Assembly (NCBI RefSeq): GCF_902635505.1
Contig: NC_045429.1
Span: 426,029,669-426,093,668 of the forward strand
DNA length: 64,000 bases
Reading direction: 5' to 3'
Origin: Sarcophilus harrisii
Lineage: Eukaryota > Chordata > Mammalia > Dasyuromorphia > Dasyuridae
Below the pieces are notes generated by a model, which saw only the letters and a list, made by a program, of their open reading frames with translations, was not told the DNA's origin and ran no database searches. Shown here in pieces: positions 1-9,757 of the stretch. The stretch's first letter is position 1. Every line of letters starts with the position of its first letter. A program made the position numbers and the translations under genes.

Positions 1-65
1 AGCCTCTTCACCAACACCAAAGACTGTTGCTCAGTTGAAATCTTATTGGGAAACATCACTGCACT
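1..65 (-). CDS. HORMAD1: HORMAD1 coding exon 3 (partial, cut by window edge)
   Basis: Read on the minus strand, a tttag acceptor (AG at 67-66) opens a frame giving SAVMFPNKISTEQQSLVLVK followed by R and the start of a Leu codon. Human HORMAD1 reads SALVFPNKISTEHQSLVLVK at residues 12-31, so this is a near-identical match at the expected place. HORMAD1 is a HORMA-domain protein of the unsynapsed meiotic chromosome axis, needed for double-strand-break formation and synapsis surveillance; this exon leads into the HORMA domain. It joins in phase 0 to the exon at 811-877 through a 745-bp intron. The remaining exons lie to the left of the window. Identification rests on my recollection of the human protein and is strong because two adjacent exons match in order. 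Confidence 0.93.
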
Positions 66-810
66 CTAAAATTTAAGGACAATTAAAACATTTTCCAGAT
101 GTCATTGTAAAAAAAAGTTGACAAAAATAGTGCAATAACAATTTTGAATAGGTTTAGTTACTTTCCTCTACTAGTCTTTTAAGTAATTAAGAACCCTGCT
201 AAAGAGTAGGTTCTTTTAGATTAAACATGTTTTGAAAAATCCCATGCTAAATAAAAAGAGATTCAAATTTACACCACTCATCTAACATAAACTAGTAACA
301 GAACAATTATATGCAGATACACAATACTAATGATGTGCCAGATCAATTTTTTTTTTGTTACTATCTAGACAGAAACAACAGACACAAGCTTCTTCTGCAC
401 TTAGAACAACAAGCACTTGGAAGAAAAAGAGAACTGTCTTTGAGGGATGGACTTCCTTTTTCACAGATGGACAGAAGTTGGCAAACTTAAATTCCTTAAA
501 GACAATAAGCAACTTTCAGTAAAACACAGTATAAAATGACTGAACTAGCAACTTAAGCATAAACTTCCCCCAAATTCTTAAATCCATTTTTAATGTATTG
601 TCAACATGTCAAGCACTTACAAATTGATCATTATTTCTTGGGAAAACAATTAATTTACATAATAAAAGATCCAGACACAAAATATGAAATTATTATTTTT
701 AAAATGTAAAAATTCATTATAAAGTAATTGGAAACCAGAGAACCCCACTCGAAGACTTTTTGGTATATTTCTGGTGACAAAGTTTTATACTCATATAAAT
801 GGAGTCATAC
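66..810 (-). other. HORMAD1: HORMAD1 intron 2, no recognised element
   Basis: AT-rich intron bounded by a GTATGA donor (810 downward) and a TTTTAG acceptor (ending at 66). No repeat family or other gene is recognised. Confidence 0.8.
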
Positions 811-877
811 CATATAATTTCTCTGCATCTGAGCAGTGGCCATTTTTCCTCACAAAAAGTGTCCAGTTTATTCCAAC
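811..877 (-). CDS. HORMAD1: HORMAD1 exon 2 with start codon (coding 811-843)
   Basis: On the minus strand a long pyrimidine tract ending in cacaag is followed by a 67-nt exon. Its last 33 nt read M-A-T-A-Q-M-Q-R-N-Y-M and end exactly at a GTATGA donor. Human HORMAD1 begins MATAQLQRTPM and is interrupted at the same point, after codon 11. The start codon at 843-841 is therefore the true initiator, and the 34 nt before it are 5' UTR. The non-coding first exon should lie further right, most likely inside the CpG island at about 1548-2340, but I could not place its donor. Confidence is high for the coding part; the exact acceptor is inferred from splice-site consensus. Confidence 0.92.
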
Positions 878-1547
878 CTTGTGAAAAAAAAAAAACAAAA
901 AAACAAATTTTAACTCCAGATTTTCTTCTTATTCTCACTTTTCTAAAATCCCATCTCTATACATAGTAGGAAAGAATTTCCAACGAAATAAGAGTTGAAC
1001 ACATGGAAAGCTTCCACATCTAAAGTTATATAACTTTTGAAAAATAATTCTTGTATAATTCCCTTATTTTTTATTCTTTGACTAGCACTATCATTATATG
1101 GGAGAAAATAAAAAGCCAAGTTTAATGGTTTGTGAAATTCAGTCACATAAGTAAAAAATCCATAAAAACAACAACAAAAAAAAGGAGTAATAAATACTAC
1201 TGCCTGTTTCTTTACTACGTATTCTTTTTTTTGGTCAGCCTGTCGCACCTGGAAAATCCCTCCGCAAATACTAATAAAAGTTGCCACCCCACTACCCCTT
1301 CATGCCCTCCTCGCCGCCCCTCCCCCCCCCAAAAAAATAATTCCCTTTTCCTTTTCCTTTCAGTCAGCAGTTTTAACAGAGGGTTATTTTTCCTTTACTG
1401 AAACAATACCCTAGGCCCAATTTGACTCCGGCAATTTTCTCAAACCTAAGGAGGAAAAAAAGCACATTCATTTTTTAGGCATCTTGATATTTTTAAACAA
1501 ATCTTTTGCAGTCTCTCAGGAGTTGTGACTTTATTTTAAATTCTTAA
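878..1547 (-). other. HORMAD1: HORMAD1 intron 1 region, nothing recognised
   Basis: AT-rich sequence between exon 2 and the CpG island. It has A-rich runs and a C-rich patch at about 1300-1330. No repeat or exon is identified. Confidence 0.6.
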
Positions 1548-2340
1548 GGCGGATGACCAGCGCTCGCCCCGCGCCTGGAGCGCCTTCATTAGCCCTATGA
1601 GGGAGGTGCGGCCCGGGCGCGACCTTCGCCTGCAAAACTTTGGGTTGTTGTCTTTTTTTAATTATTTGGCCATTCTGCCCATTCGAGAATGAACTAAGCA
1701 TTAAAGGACCCTTAGGATTCAGCCTGAGTTACTGCAGGTTGGGGAATAACGAGGTAAAGACATAGTTTACAGGGCGCACGGGAAGCCGAATCGTGACAAA
1801 CGCAATCGGGTCGGGGGCCACTCGGTTCTGCGCGAGACGCCCCGCGCACGCACCAGCCGTGGCGCAGCTACACCCCCAGCGGTTAACGCCCGAGGCGCGA
1901 GAGCTCGCGGGCCAATCCCGAGCCCGCGTTCCTCGGCCAATTGACCCAGCCCCGCAGCCTGCCGGGAAGGGTCACGTCGTGATGCTCCAGGCGGACGACG
2001 CCCGCCATTCAGAGCCGCTTCCCTCGTGCTGCGCATCCGGGCTTTTGTCCCAAACGTGCTTTACTTCCGTCCGCCGCCCCGCGCGGCCCAGGGGGCGTTG
2101 CGGGCCCCCAACAATTCCGCTGCTCGAGAACCCGCACCTCGTGCGTTCGGGGCGTCCTGCCCCGCCCCACTTGATTAAGGCGGACGGGCCTAAAGGGGCT
2201 CCCGGCCTCGTGGGCCTGCGCCGCTTGTTCTTCACGTGGGGGCTATTTTTCCCCTAGAATTTATTTCGCGCCATTTTTGTGCCGTCGTTCCCAGTTAGGG
2301 TGAGCTCTGAAAGAGCCGTGGCTGCCCGGCCTTGAACGTT
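1548..2340 (-). promoter_or_regulatory. HORMAD1: CpG island, probable HORMAD1 promoter
   Basis: Base composition changes abruptly from AT-rich to CpG-dense between about 1548 and 2340. CpG, GC-box-like and ETS-like (acttccg) strings are frequent, and there are two CCAAT strings near 1911-1941. The island lies directly upstream of HORMAD1 exon 2, so the non-coding first exon and start site should be within it. In mammals the HORMAD1 promoter is a CpG island silenced in somatic cells. A divergent transcript to the right is possible, but no coding exon was found there. Long open frames here on both strands come from GC-rich composition and are not genes. Confidence 0.8.
2233..2272. promoter_or_regulatory. 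E-box CACGTG (2233-2238) and E2F-type TTTCGCGCC (2264-2272)
   Basis: Both motifs are exact and lie about 25 bp apart at the upstream edge of the HORMAD1 CpG island. CACGTG is the MAX/MGA (and MYC/USF) site and TTTCGCGCC is a classic E2F site. Germline-gene promoters repressed by the PRC1.6 complex (MGA-MAX, E2F6-DP1, L3MBTL2) typically combine these two motifs. Binding here is inference. Confidence 0.6.
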
Positions 2341-2682
2341 AAGTTTTTTGGTTTGGGTTTTTTTGGCTTGGCTTGGCACACAGTAAGTGCCAAATTAATG
2401 CTTTTTTTCATAAGGCAATTTCAGCGGCCTTAAGTGCTCCTGATAGCCATCAGTGCCAGTTTGGCAAGTTAATCAAGCTTCAGTGTGAATAAGGTGGAAG
2501 ATGAATCGATTTACCCATTTTCCCCTTGACTTTCGTCATAACCTGCTCTCTTTTCTCTCTTTTTCTCCTTTTCTGTGACTCTGTGATGTGATTTCTTAAA
2601 TCAACTGCAGAATTTTTTTTTTAGCTGAGATAATTATTGTAAAACATAAGTGTGTGCTTTCATGATTTTTTTTCTTTTTTTT
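2341..2682. other. Flank of CpG island; L2-like tail at about 2368-2410
   Basis: Mostly unrecognised AT-rich DNA. The string ttggcacacagtaagtgcc followed by aattaatgc near 2368-2410 resembles the 3' end of L2 in plus orientation. Confidence 0.4.
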
Positions 2683-2790
2683 TTTTTTTTATTATAGTAA
2701 CTTTTTATTGACAAAATCCATGCCTGGGTAATTTTTTTTTTTTTTTTTTTTTTTTACAACATTATCCCTTGCACTCACTCATGATTTTTT
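2683..2790 (-). mobile_element. L1 3'-end fragment
   Basis: Antisense L1 3' UTR: poly(T), then 'tttttattgacaaaatccat' and 'acaacattatcccttgcact'. The same strings occur in the L1 copy at 40.64-41.03 kb. Confidence 0.65.
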
Positions 2791-3143
2791 TTTTAAAGGA
2801 AAGACAAAAGTGTTTAGTATTGTTTCCTTCAGCGAAAAAAAAAGGAAGGACTAGTGTTTTTAGTATTGCATTTTCTTTTTTAAAATGATCAGCATATATA
2901 AAAAAACATTTGTCAATAGGACATTTCGAAGAAGTAATAGAAAAAAAGCTATTCTGTATCTGGGCAAAGCTTGATTTCATTTCCTCTGACTTAATAATTA
3001 TACAAAACTGTCGTAAGATTGGGCATGAAAACCTAAAGACTGAAAAACAAATGAAATCGGTATCTTAGAAATTGGAGACGTCAAACCATTTGGTACAAGA
3101 ACTTAAGAAAAAATGGAAAATTGGTCAAAATAGGTTTAAATTT
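2791..3143. other. No recognised feature
   Basis: AT-rich intergenic sequence in which I see no gene or repeat. Confidence 0.5.
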
Positions 3144-3161
3144 ATAAATAAATGTATCATG

Positions 3162-3467
3162 ACTAAAAACCATTACATTGAATTCCCAGTCCCCATATTT
3201 ATGCCCACCTGCATTTTTTATTTCCTTCACAAGCTAATTGTACAATATTTCAGAGTCTGATTCTTATTGTACAGCAAAATAACGGTTTGGTCATGTAGAC
3301 TTATTGTGTATCTAATTTATATTTTAATATATTTAACATTTACTGGTCATCCTGCCATCTGGGGGAGGGGGTGGGGGGTAAGAGGTGAAAAATTGGAACA
3401 AGAGGTTTGGCAATTGTTAATGCTGTAAAGTTACCCATGTATATAACCTGTAAATAAAAGACTATTA

Positions 3468-3521
<54 letters not shown>

Positions 3522-3545
3522 CTTCTTTCCAGTAAAAATAAATAA
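3162..3545 (+). mobile_element. L1 3'-end insertion with 18-bp target-site duplication
   Basis: This is the terminal part of the marsupial-type L1 3' UTR (ccattacattgaattccca ... gggggagggggtggggggta ... cctgtaaataaaag). It is 5'-truncated and nearly identical to the copy ending near 16.0 kb. The 18-bp string ATAAATAAATGTATCATG occurs perfectly at 3144-3161 and 3546-3563, flanking it as a target-site duplication. The tail has grown into an (AT)n run. Confidence 0.9.
3472..3518. repeat. (AT)n microsatellite
   Basis: Perfect TA dinucleotide run of about 47 bp in the 3' tail of the L1 insertion. Confidence 0.97.
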
Positions 3546-3563
3546 ATAAATAAATGTATCATG

Positions 3564-5594
3564 CCACAATAAATTCCTCCTAAGTGTATGACGGAAATAT
3601 AAAAAGTCATGTCTAAATATTAGAGGAGGAAAAGTGTTATATTTTAGGTTTGTGCTTAGGGATTAAATTCTCATCTAAATGAGAGACCATTTGAAAATAA
3701 AAATTTTGGTTACAGAAAATTGAAAAGCTTTTTTGCTTAAACAAATAGCAAAATGTAAATAGAAGAGAAAATTCCCATGAGATAAAATGCATGTGTTAAG
3801 TATTTCTGATAAAATTCTGATACCCAAGATATATTGGGGATTGTCATAAAAATGCAAGTTGAAGAGCTATTTTCCCAAAGAAAACTGATAGTTTTCTAAA
3901 ATTTGTGTAAACTATCTAGCTACATAAAAAATGCTCCTAAGCATATTTAAGTAATAAAAAGCAAGTTAAAGTACTTACTTTTGACTCGGTCATAAAACAT
4001 AATATTCATAAAAGAGGAAAAAGTTGTTGGAGGATGTTTGGAAAGACAGTCATTGTTGGTAGGTAGATATATCAATTGGTACCTGTTTTGTTGTTTTCTG
4101 AGGTAGAATTAGGTGAGAAAAGCCACTAAATCATTCACGCCCTTTGACCCTTCATTCACATAATTCAAAGACAAAGTTATTCACGATATACCAAGTATAT
4201 ACCATATACTATATGTTCCTGTAATTTAGAGAAAGACTGAAGTATATGGTATGTGAATGTAATGGAATATATTTATGCCAAAAGAACTACAAATGTAAGA
4301 AATATAAGAAAACTTGTACCGAATGTTGTGTAGTAAAGGAAATAATATATACCATTACTTGAATAATACATTTTAAAAATGTCACTAAAAAGTAGCCAGG
4401 TTAATTGTAATAAACAATCTTGGTGCTGGATGACATGATGAAAAAACATTTCCTTGTTTCTTTTGGAGAGGAGTGAGATATCACATAGCTTTATCAGTTT
4501 TACTTAAATTTTTTTGCAATTAGGGAGGGTTCATTATGGTGTGGCAGATAATAAAGGAAATGACTGAGCTGTATGACAACAAAAGGTAGCAATAAAACTT
4601 TAAAAGAAGTTGTCTTTTTCTATTCCCAATTAAGAACTCCCTCAACAAAAACCAGGACAGATCATTTGAACTTTGCACAGTTTCAGTGACAGTAAATTCA
4701 CTATCTAAAAGAAAGCTCATTTTTCTTTCTCTTGCCTTCCTCTAACTTTCACCTGCTTTCTAGCTTTAACTTCTACAAGTAGACAGATAAAGTCTGGTTC
4801 CCATTCTAGATGATAGTTCTTCAAATATTCAGAGATGGAAATCATACTTCCACAAAGTCTATTTTTCTGCAAGCTAACATTCTGAGATCTGAAGAAATAA
4901 GCCTATGAAAGTATACATGTTTATATATATTTTCACATGTCTAAATTTAAGGACATTATACTTTATTTCAGCAATATTAGAAGAAAAAAGCAAATTATTC
5001 TTATCTTCCATAAGTAATTATTAAAGTTTATAAAGTACTCTACTTTGTCCTAAGAGGTAGGCCTGTCTTATAGAAGAAGGACTAAGACTGAGATTAAATG
5101 ACTTTCTAAGGGTCTTAAAGATTTTAAGTATAGGATTTGAATTCAGGTTTTTTCATCTTTTCCAGCTTTCTTTTTTTACTCTTTCATCAAAGATTTTTTT
5201 TCCTTATAAGCATATCTGACAGTGTCAAGTGTCAGCCTAAAACAATGATTATAAAAGAAATCATAAAAGTTTTTCTCATTGCTGTTTCAGCAAATGAAAC
5301 TTAAACAAGAAGTGTAACTATAGTTCCCCACAAAAATTGTCTTTCAATTTGCTATTGCTTTGGATATAGCCAGAACTAGTCCTGCAACTTAAAAATATCA
5401 AGGGAGCCATAAATCACAGTATCACAGAATGAAGCTTTCAGTTAAATATTTGTATATAATATATATCTATACATGTAGATAGACATATATATGTTTATAT
5501 GGTAAGATCATACTGCATTTACAGTGACTTGATAATGATGCAAAAAATGAATGGTTTAATGAAATGTATTAGACACTGAAGGAAAATTAATTTC
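3564..5594. other. No recognised feature
   Basis: About 2 kb of AT-rich intergenic DNA with no coding signal, RNA gene or repeat family that I can name. Confidence 0.5.
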
Positions 5595-6600
5595 ATAAAA
5601 TACTTATTACATGCTTATCATGTGCAAGTTCCTGGGATGGAAGCTGGAAATACAAACACAAAAAATAAAAGTCCCTGGAGTTAAAAGAATGTAGTAGGAA
5701 GAATAAGACATTGATGAATCTGTTATCTCATTAGTATGAACTGCCCATAGGCAATGGCATCTGAACTGAGTCTTGAAGGGTGCTAAAGATTTTTTTATTT
5801 TTTGGTCAAAGTTGACTTTTTAATCCTCCCAACAACTGATTGTGTTAGTAGAACATGTTTTAATCCTTGTCAACTCCATTAAACAGGAAATAAGACTGAT
5901 CACTTAAATGGGCACAGTTTTTATTTTTAAAATATTTTATTTTTCCAAATACATGCAAAGATAGTTTTCAGTATTCACCTTTGCAAAACCTTGTATACCA
6001 AATTTTTCTCCCTCTCTCCCTTCCTCTCCTCTCCCCAAGACAGCAAGTAATCCGATGAAAGTTAAACATACAATCCTTCTAATCATATTTCCATATTCAT
6101 CATGCTGTACAAGAAAAATCAGATCAAAAGGGAAAAAGCATAAGAAAAAAAAAGCAAACAACAACATAAAGGTAAAAATACTATGTTTTGATCCACAGTC
6201 AGTCTCTTTGGATGCAGATGGCACTTTCCATAACAAGTCTATTGGAACTGGTGCTAAGAATTCTTTAAGAAGTACAGGTGAAGAAGGAGGGTATTTCAGC
6301 CATGAGTGACAGCCTATAGAGAGAGAAGTATGAAAATAGGAGATGGAATGTCAAATTTAGGAGATAGGTCAATTTGGTGTGTCTAAGTTACACATACAAT
6401 ATGTCGATATGTACAAGTATACAAATACACAAATCAGAATGAAGTACACTGGAGAAGTCAAAAGAGAGGCATGAGATTGACTAATGAGCGATCACTTAGA
6501 TGAGCAGAATCAGGAAAGCTTGAAGGAGAAAGCAGTTCAACTAAGCCTTCAGGAAAAGGAACATTTCAACAGGCAGAAAATGGAGAGAAAGATTTTTAGT
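5595..6600 (-). mobile_element. L2 fragments interrupted by an L1
   Basis: The stretch 5600-5790 (tgcttatcatgtgcaagttc ... tggaaatacaaacac) matches the L2 3' end in antisense. The stretch about 6310-6600 (tagatgagcagaat ... gaacatttcaacaggcaga) looks like antisense L2 further into the element. The L1 at 5925-6258 separates them. Old and diverged. Confidence 0.5.
5925..6258 (-). mobile_element. L1 3'-UTR copy
   Basis: Antisense L1: A/T-rich tail, then 'ccaaatacatgcaaagatag', 'ttgcaaaaccttgtatacca', a polypyrimidine stretch, 'catgctgtacaagaaaaatc' and 'gatccacagtcagtctcttt'. The same order occurs in the other L1 3' UTRs of the window. Confidence 0.85.
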
Positions 6601-7009
6601 TATTTCTATATTCTACCAGTCTAACAAGTCTTTTTAAATGAAAAAAAGATATGAGATTAGTGTGGCATAAATTGTTCTTGAAGCCAAGATTAATATTCCT
6701 TTTCTAAATTTTAAAAACTATATAAAGTATATATTATTGAATTTTGTCCAGAATCAGAAAATCACCACCACCATCCAGTCCAATCCAGATCTCAAAAAAA
6801 AAAAAAAAAAAAGATTTCTATAACAATAGATCTACAGTAACAGAGTTTTTGGAATCAACTGCAGTCATCTGTAGTCCATGTGAGGTGGTCTTCCCTTAGC
6901 CAGCTACTTAACTAATTATAATTAGCATCTGCATTCTAATTCTGAGTTCCTGGATAGGTCTGGATAGGAATAGGAACTAGATCTGTAGTTTCAATGATAT
7001 GGGAACTTC
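6601..7009. other. No recognised feature; short poly(A) at 6786-6811
   Basis: Intergenic, AT-rich, no gene or clear repeat. Confidence 0.45.
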
Positions 7010-7148
7010 AAGGTGAAGAAATTCGCCTACAATTTTCTGCAATTTATAGACTTTAAAATTTTACTTCTAGAGGTTCAATAATTTGCCCAGGTCACATAGA
7101 GGTGAGACTTGAACTAAAGTCTCACTGGTCTTGTCCACTATGGCATAC
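7010..7148 (-). mobile_element. MIR-type SINE
   Basis: Antisense MIR core: 'ggttcaataatttgcccagg' then 'tcacatagaggtgagacttg'. Diverged. Confidence 0.55.
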
Positions 7149-7154
7149 AATGCT

Positions 7155-8275
7155 TATTAATGGCTAACATTGCACCATCTTTCATTATCTTGCCCCACCA
7201 CAACCCCTTCCTATTCCACACTTCCCTATCACTATTAAGAGTACCATTATCCTCCTAGTCATTCACATTTACAACCTCTGTCATTCTTAATTCCTCACTC
7301 TCCCCCAACATATATAATCCTTTGACAAATATTGACTTTTCTCTCTTTTCAACTTCTTTTGTTTGCTTCTCTTTTTCTCTAGCCACACAACTCATGAAAT
7401 GCAGGCCTTATCTCGCAACTGAACTATTGCAATGTTCTTTTAATAGTTCTCCCCATCCTGTCTTTTTTCTCTCTCCGAGCCATATTCCACTCAGCTGTAA
7501 AAGGGATTTTCTTACAGCTTAAGTATGTTACTCTTTTATTCAATGGGTTCCTGTTATTCTTAGGAACAGTAGGTTCCTGTTAAATCCAGTTCTCTGTCAT
7601 TTAAAGCCCTTCATCAACTGGCCTCTTCCTGCTTTCCAGTATTTTTACAATTTACTCCTTTAACACATACTTTATAATCCAACTAGACAAGCTTACTTGA
7701 ATGTGACACTTTATTTCCAATTTTTATGCATATAAATAATAGCCAATAATAATAAATCATTCTGCTAAGTGATTTAAAAATGCTATCTCTTCAGAACAAC
7801 TTTGGGAAATAATTATCTCTATCTTATAGTTAAGGAAACTGAAGCAGATAGTGGTGAGTGATTTGCCCAAGGTCATACAGGTAGTAAATGTCTAAGGCCG
7901 CATTTGTACTCAGGTCTTCCTGATTCCAAGTCTAATATTCTAGTCTCTGTTCCACCTACCTGTCTCACGAGGTGCCTTTCATGGGGCTGTCCCTCATGCA
8001 GGGATTGCTCTTACCTTCAAGTTTCAATAATTCATATTCCATCTCCTACAGGAAGTCTTTCCTCATTTCTTCAGCTGCTAATGGCTTCCCCTCTGAGACT
8101 GGTAAATGTGTGTCTGTCCGGGGCTGTATGGGTGCACCAATGTGTAATGTGTGCTTCTCTCATTAGAGTATGAGTTCCTTTAGGACTATACAAAGACTAC
8201 CTTTCTTTGTATCCTTAGCACAGTGCTTAGCACATAGCAAGGATTCAATAATACATTCTTATTGACTAAGAAATG
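7155..8275 (+). mobile_element. L2 LINE, 3' half
   Basis: Plus-strand L2: terminal ORF region (catttaaagcccttcatcaa, ctggcctcttcctgctttcc), then 3' UTR (tctcctacaggaagtctttc ... attagagtatgagttccttt) and the diagnostic end (agcacagtgcttagcacata ... ttcttattgact). Degenerate. A MIR at 7725-7965 is inserted in it. Confidence 0.8.
7725..7965 (-). mobile_element. MIR SINE inside the L2
   Basis: Antisense MIR/CORE-SINE: 'atagttaaggaaactgaagc', 'gatttgcccaaggtcataca', 'aggtcttcctgattccaagt'. Confidence 0.8.
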
Positions 8276-8994
8276 CATTTTTTGTATTGATTGAATGAGC
8301 TCAGTGCCTCCACCTCAATTTATTATATAATGCTCATTTAACAAACAGAAGAAATCTTTTTTTCTATAAGAAGATGTTCATCCCTCTTTATCAGAATTCC
8401 TAATCTTTTAGGCTTAACTGAATATAAAAGTTACTAGCTAAGCTATTAAGACAACCCAGAAAAAGACAAATCGAGATAAAGCCTTATTGACATTGTTGAA
8501 GCTGTGAGAAAGATAACAGCAGCTAAGGCACCCTGACCACCACCCAGCTTCTCATTTTGGTAGCACAACCCCACCAGTCGAATCCTCTAAAGAAAAAAAA
8601 AATTCTTTTCATCCCCTTTGTCTGTACCTGACACAATCTTTTTTTTATTAGGGCAGGAAAAGTCTTCACAGATTCTTCCTCCAAGAATAGCAGTTAAGCT
8701 GTCATTTCAAGGTTCTAAAACCGCACTTAAAGATACAGCAACAGAATCTATAGACTCTGGGAAAGAAACTATTGAAAGCAGTGTTGAATTCTCCCCATTG
8801 CTAAAAATTTTCAGTACTGTAATAATCATTTTGGAAGAGGACATTAAATCCACCCTAAGATTAAATGTAATGTTCATAATAATACAAAATACTACTTGTT
8901 TAAGATGCTTTTCACAAGTCTAGCCAGAAAAGAAATTTTTTTTTTGTGACTTGTTAGTCTTCATACACACACACATACATATTTACACATAGAC
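8276..8994. other. No recognised feature
   Basis: Intergenic. An open frame at 8618-8923 (+) lacks recognisable domains and is treated as chance. Confidence 0.5.
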
Positions 8995-9125
8995 AAATAA
9001 AACATTTAGCGCTGCTATGAAAAGCACTGTCATAAGCGCTGGGGATCCAAATAGAAAAATAAACAGTCCCTTCTGAAAGCTTTCACATTTTAAGCAGGGA
9101 AACAGCACACATGGAAGATTTTTTT
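8995..9125 (-). mobile_element. L2 3'-end fragment
   Basis: Antisense L2 tail: 'cataagcgctggggatccaa', 'aataaacagtcccttctgaa', 'agctttcacattttaagcag'. Confidence 0.55.
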
Positions 9126-9496
9126 TACTGCAAGAATGATGGTCTTTAAGGTACAGCTCAAAAGCAGAAGATAATGCCTTTTCTTTAATGCCATTTCCAT
9201 TGATAAAATTATATCAGTTTTTAATGTTGAAACAATTGACAGTTGTGATGACCGCATTTAGCACCCAGAGTATTTTAAAATCAGCCACAGTCAGAATAAG
9301 GGAAAATCCTTAATCTTTATTCTTTGTGGAGGTGAAGGGGAATGGCAATAAGAAGTGAGAGCAGTCTTGACACAAATCCAGCCAGCAGTGCCTCTGGCTC
9401 TCACGCTCCACCCACCAAATCTTCTACGCAGTCTCCTATACAACACATCAAACTTTCACAGAGAGTGGACGGGGTCATTCTTTCTCCAAGCATATA

Positions 9497-9757
9497 TTAA
9501 TAGAATATTGTCCAATTGCTAATTAGCTTTAAGTGCTGGAACTCAGTGCATCTGCTCAGCTTCAGCTCATTACAGACAGTGTCAAAGACTTTGGTACCAA
9601 AAACTTTCTTCTCTGGGTCTGGAATAGATGTGGCTGTAGCCTCTGCAAAAATAACTGCCAAGCTGTTATCTCCATCAGACACCATTACTTCCTCATCTTT
9701 AAAAATGATATTTCTCTTAGTGTAGTCTAAGACTGCATCAGCTCTCTGGGCTATCAT
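9497..9757 (-). other. Unidentified 86-codon open frame, possible retrocopy or exon remnant
   Basis: The minus-strand frame from ATG at 9757 to its stop has protein-like composition: acidic and hydrophobic residues mixed, no low-complexity run, with segments such as DYTKRNIIFKDEEVMVSDGD and PDPEKKVFGTKVFDTVCNEL. It does not match HORMAD1, the cathepsins, or the L1/BovB/L2 proteins seen elsewhere here. An AATAAA lies about 175 nt downstream (9321-9316), an arrangement like a terminal exon or a retrocopy with its 3' UTR. No promoter, poly(A) tail or convincing splice acceptor is visible. I cannot name it; it may be a pseudogene of a conserved gene, an unrecognised repeat, or chance. Confidence 0.3.

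Noticed and set aside
1793-2257. 154-codon plus-strand open frame in the CpG island
   Set aside because: GC-rich composition removes stops on both strands here. No domain, no splice context, and the antisense frames are equally long.
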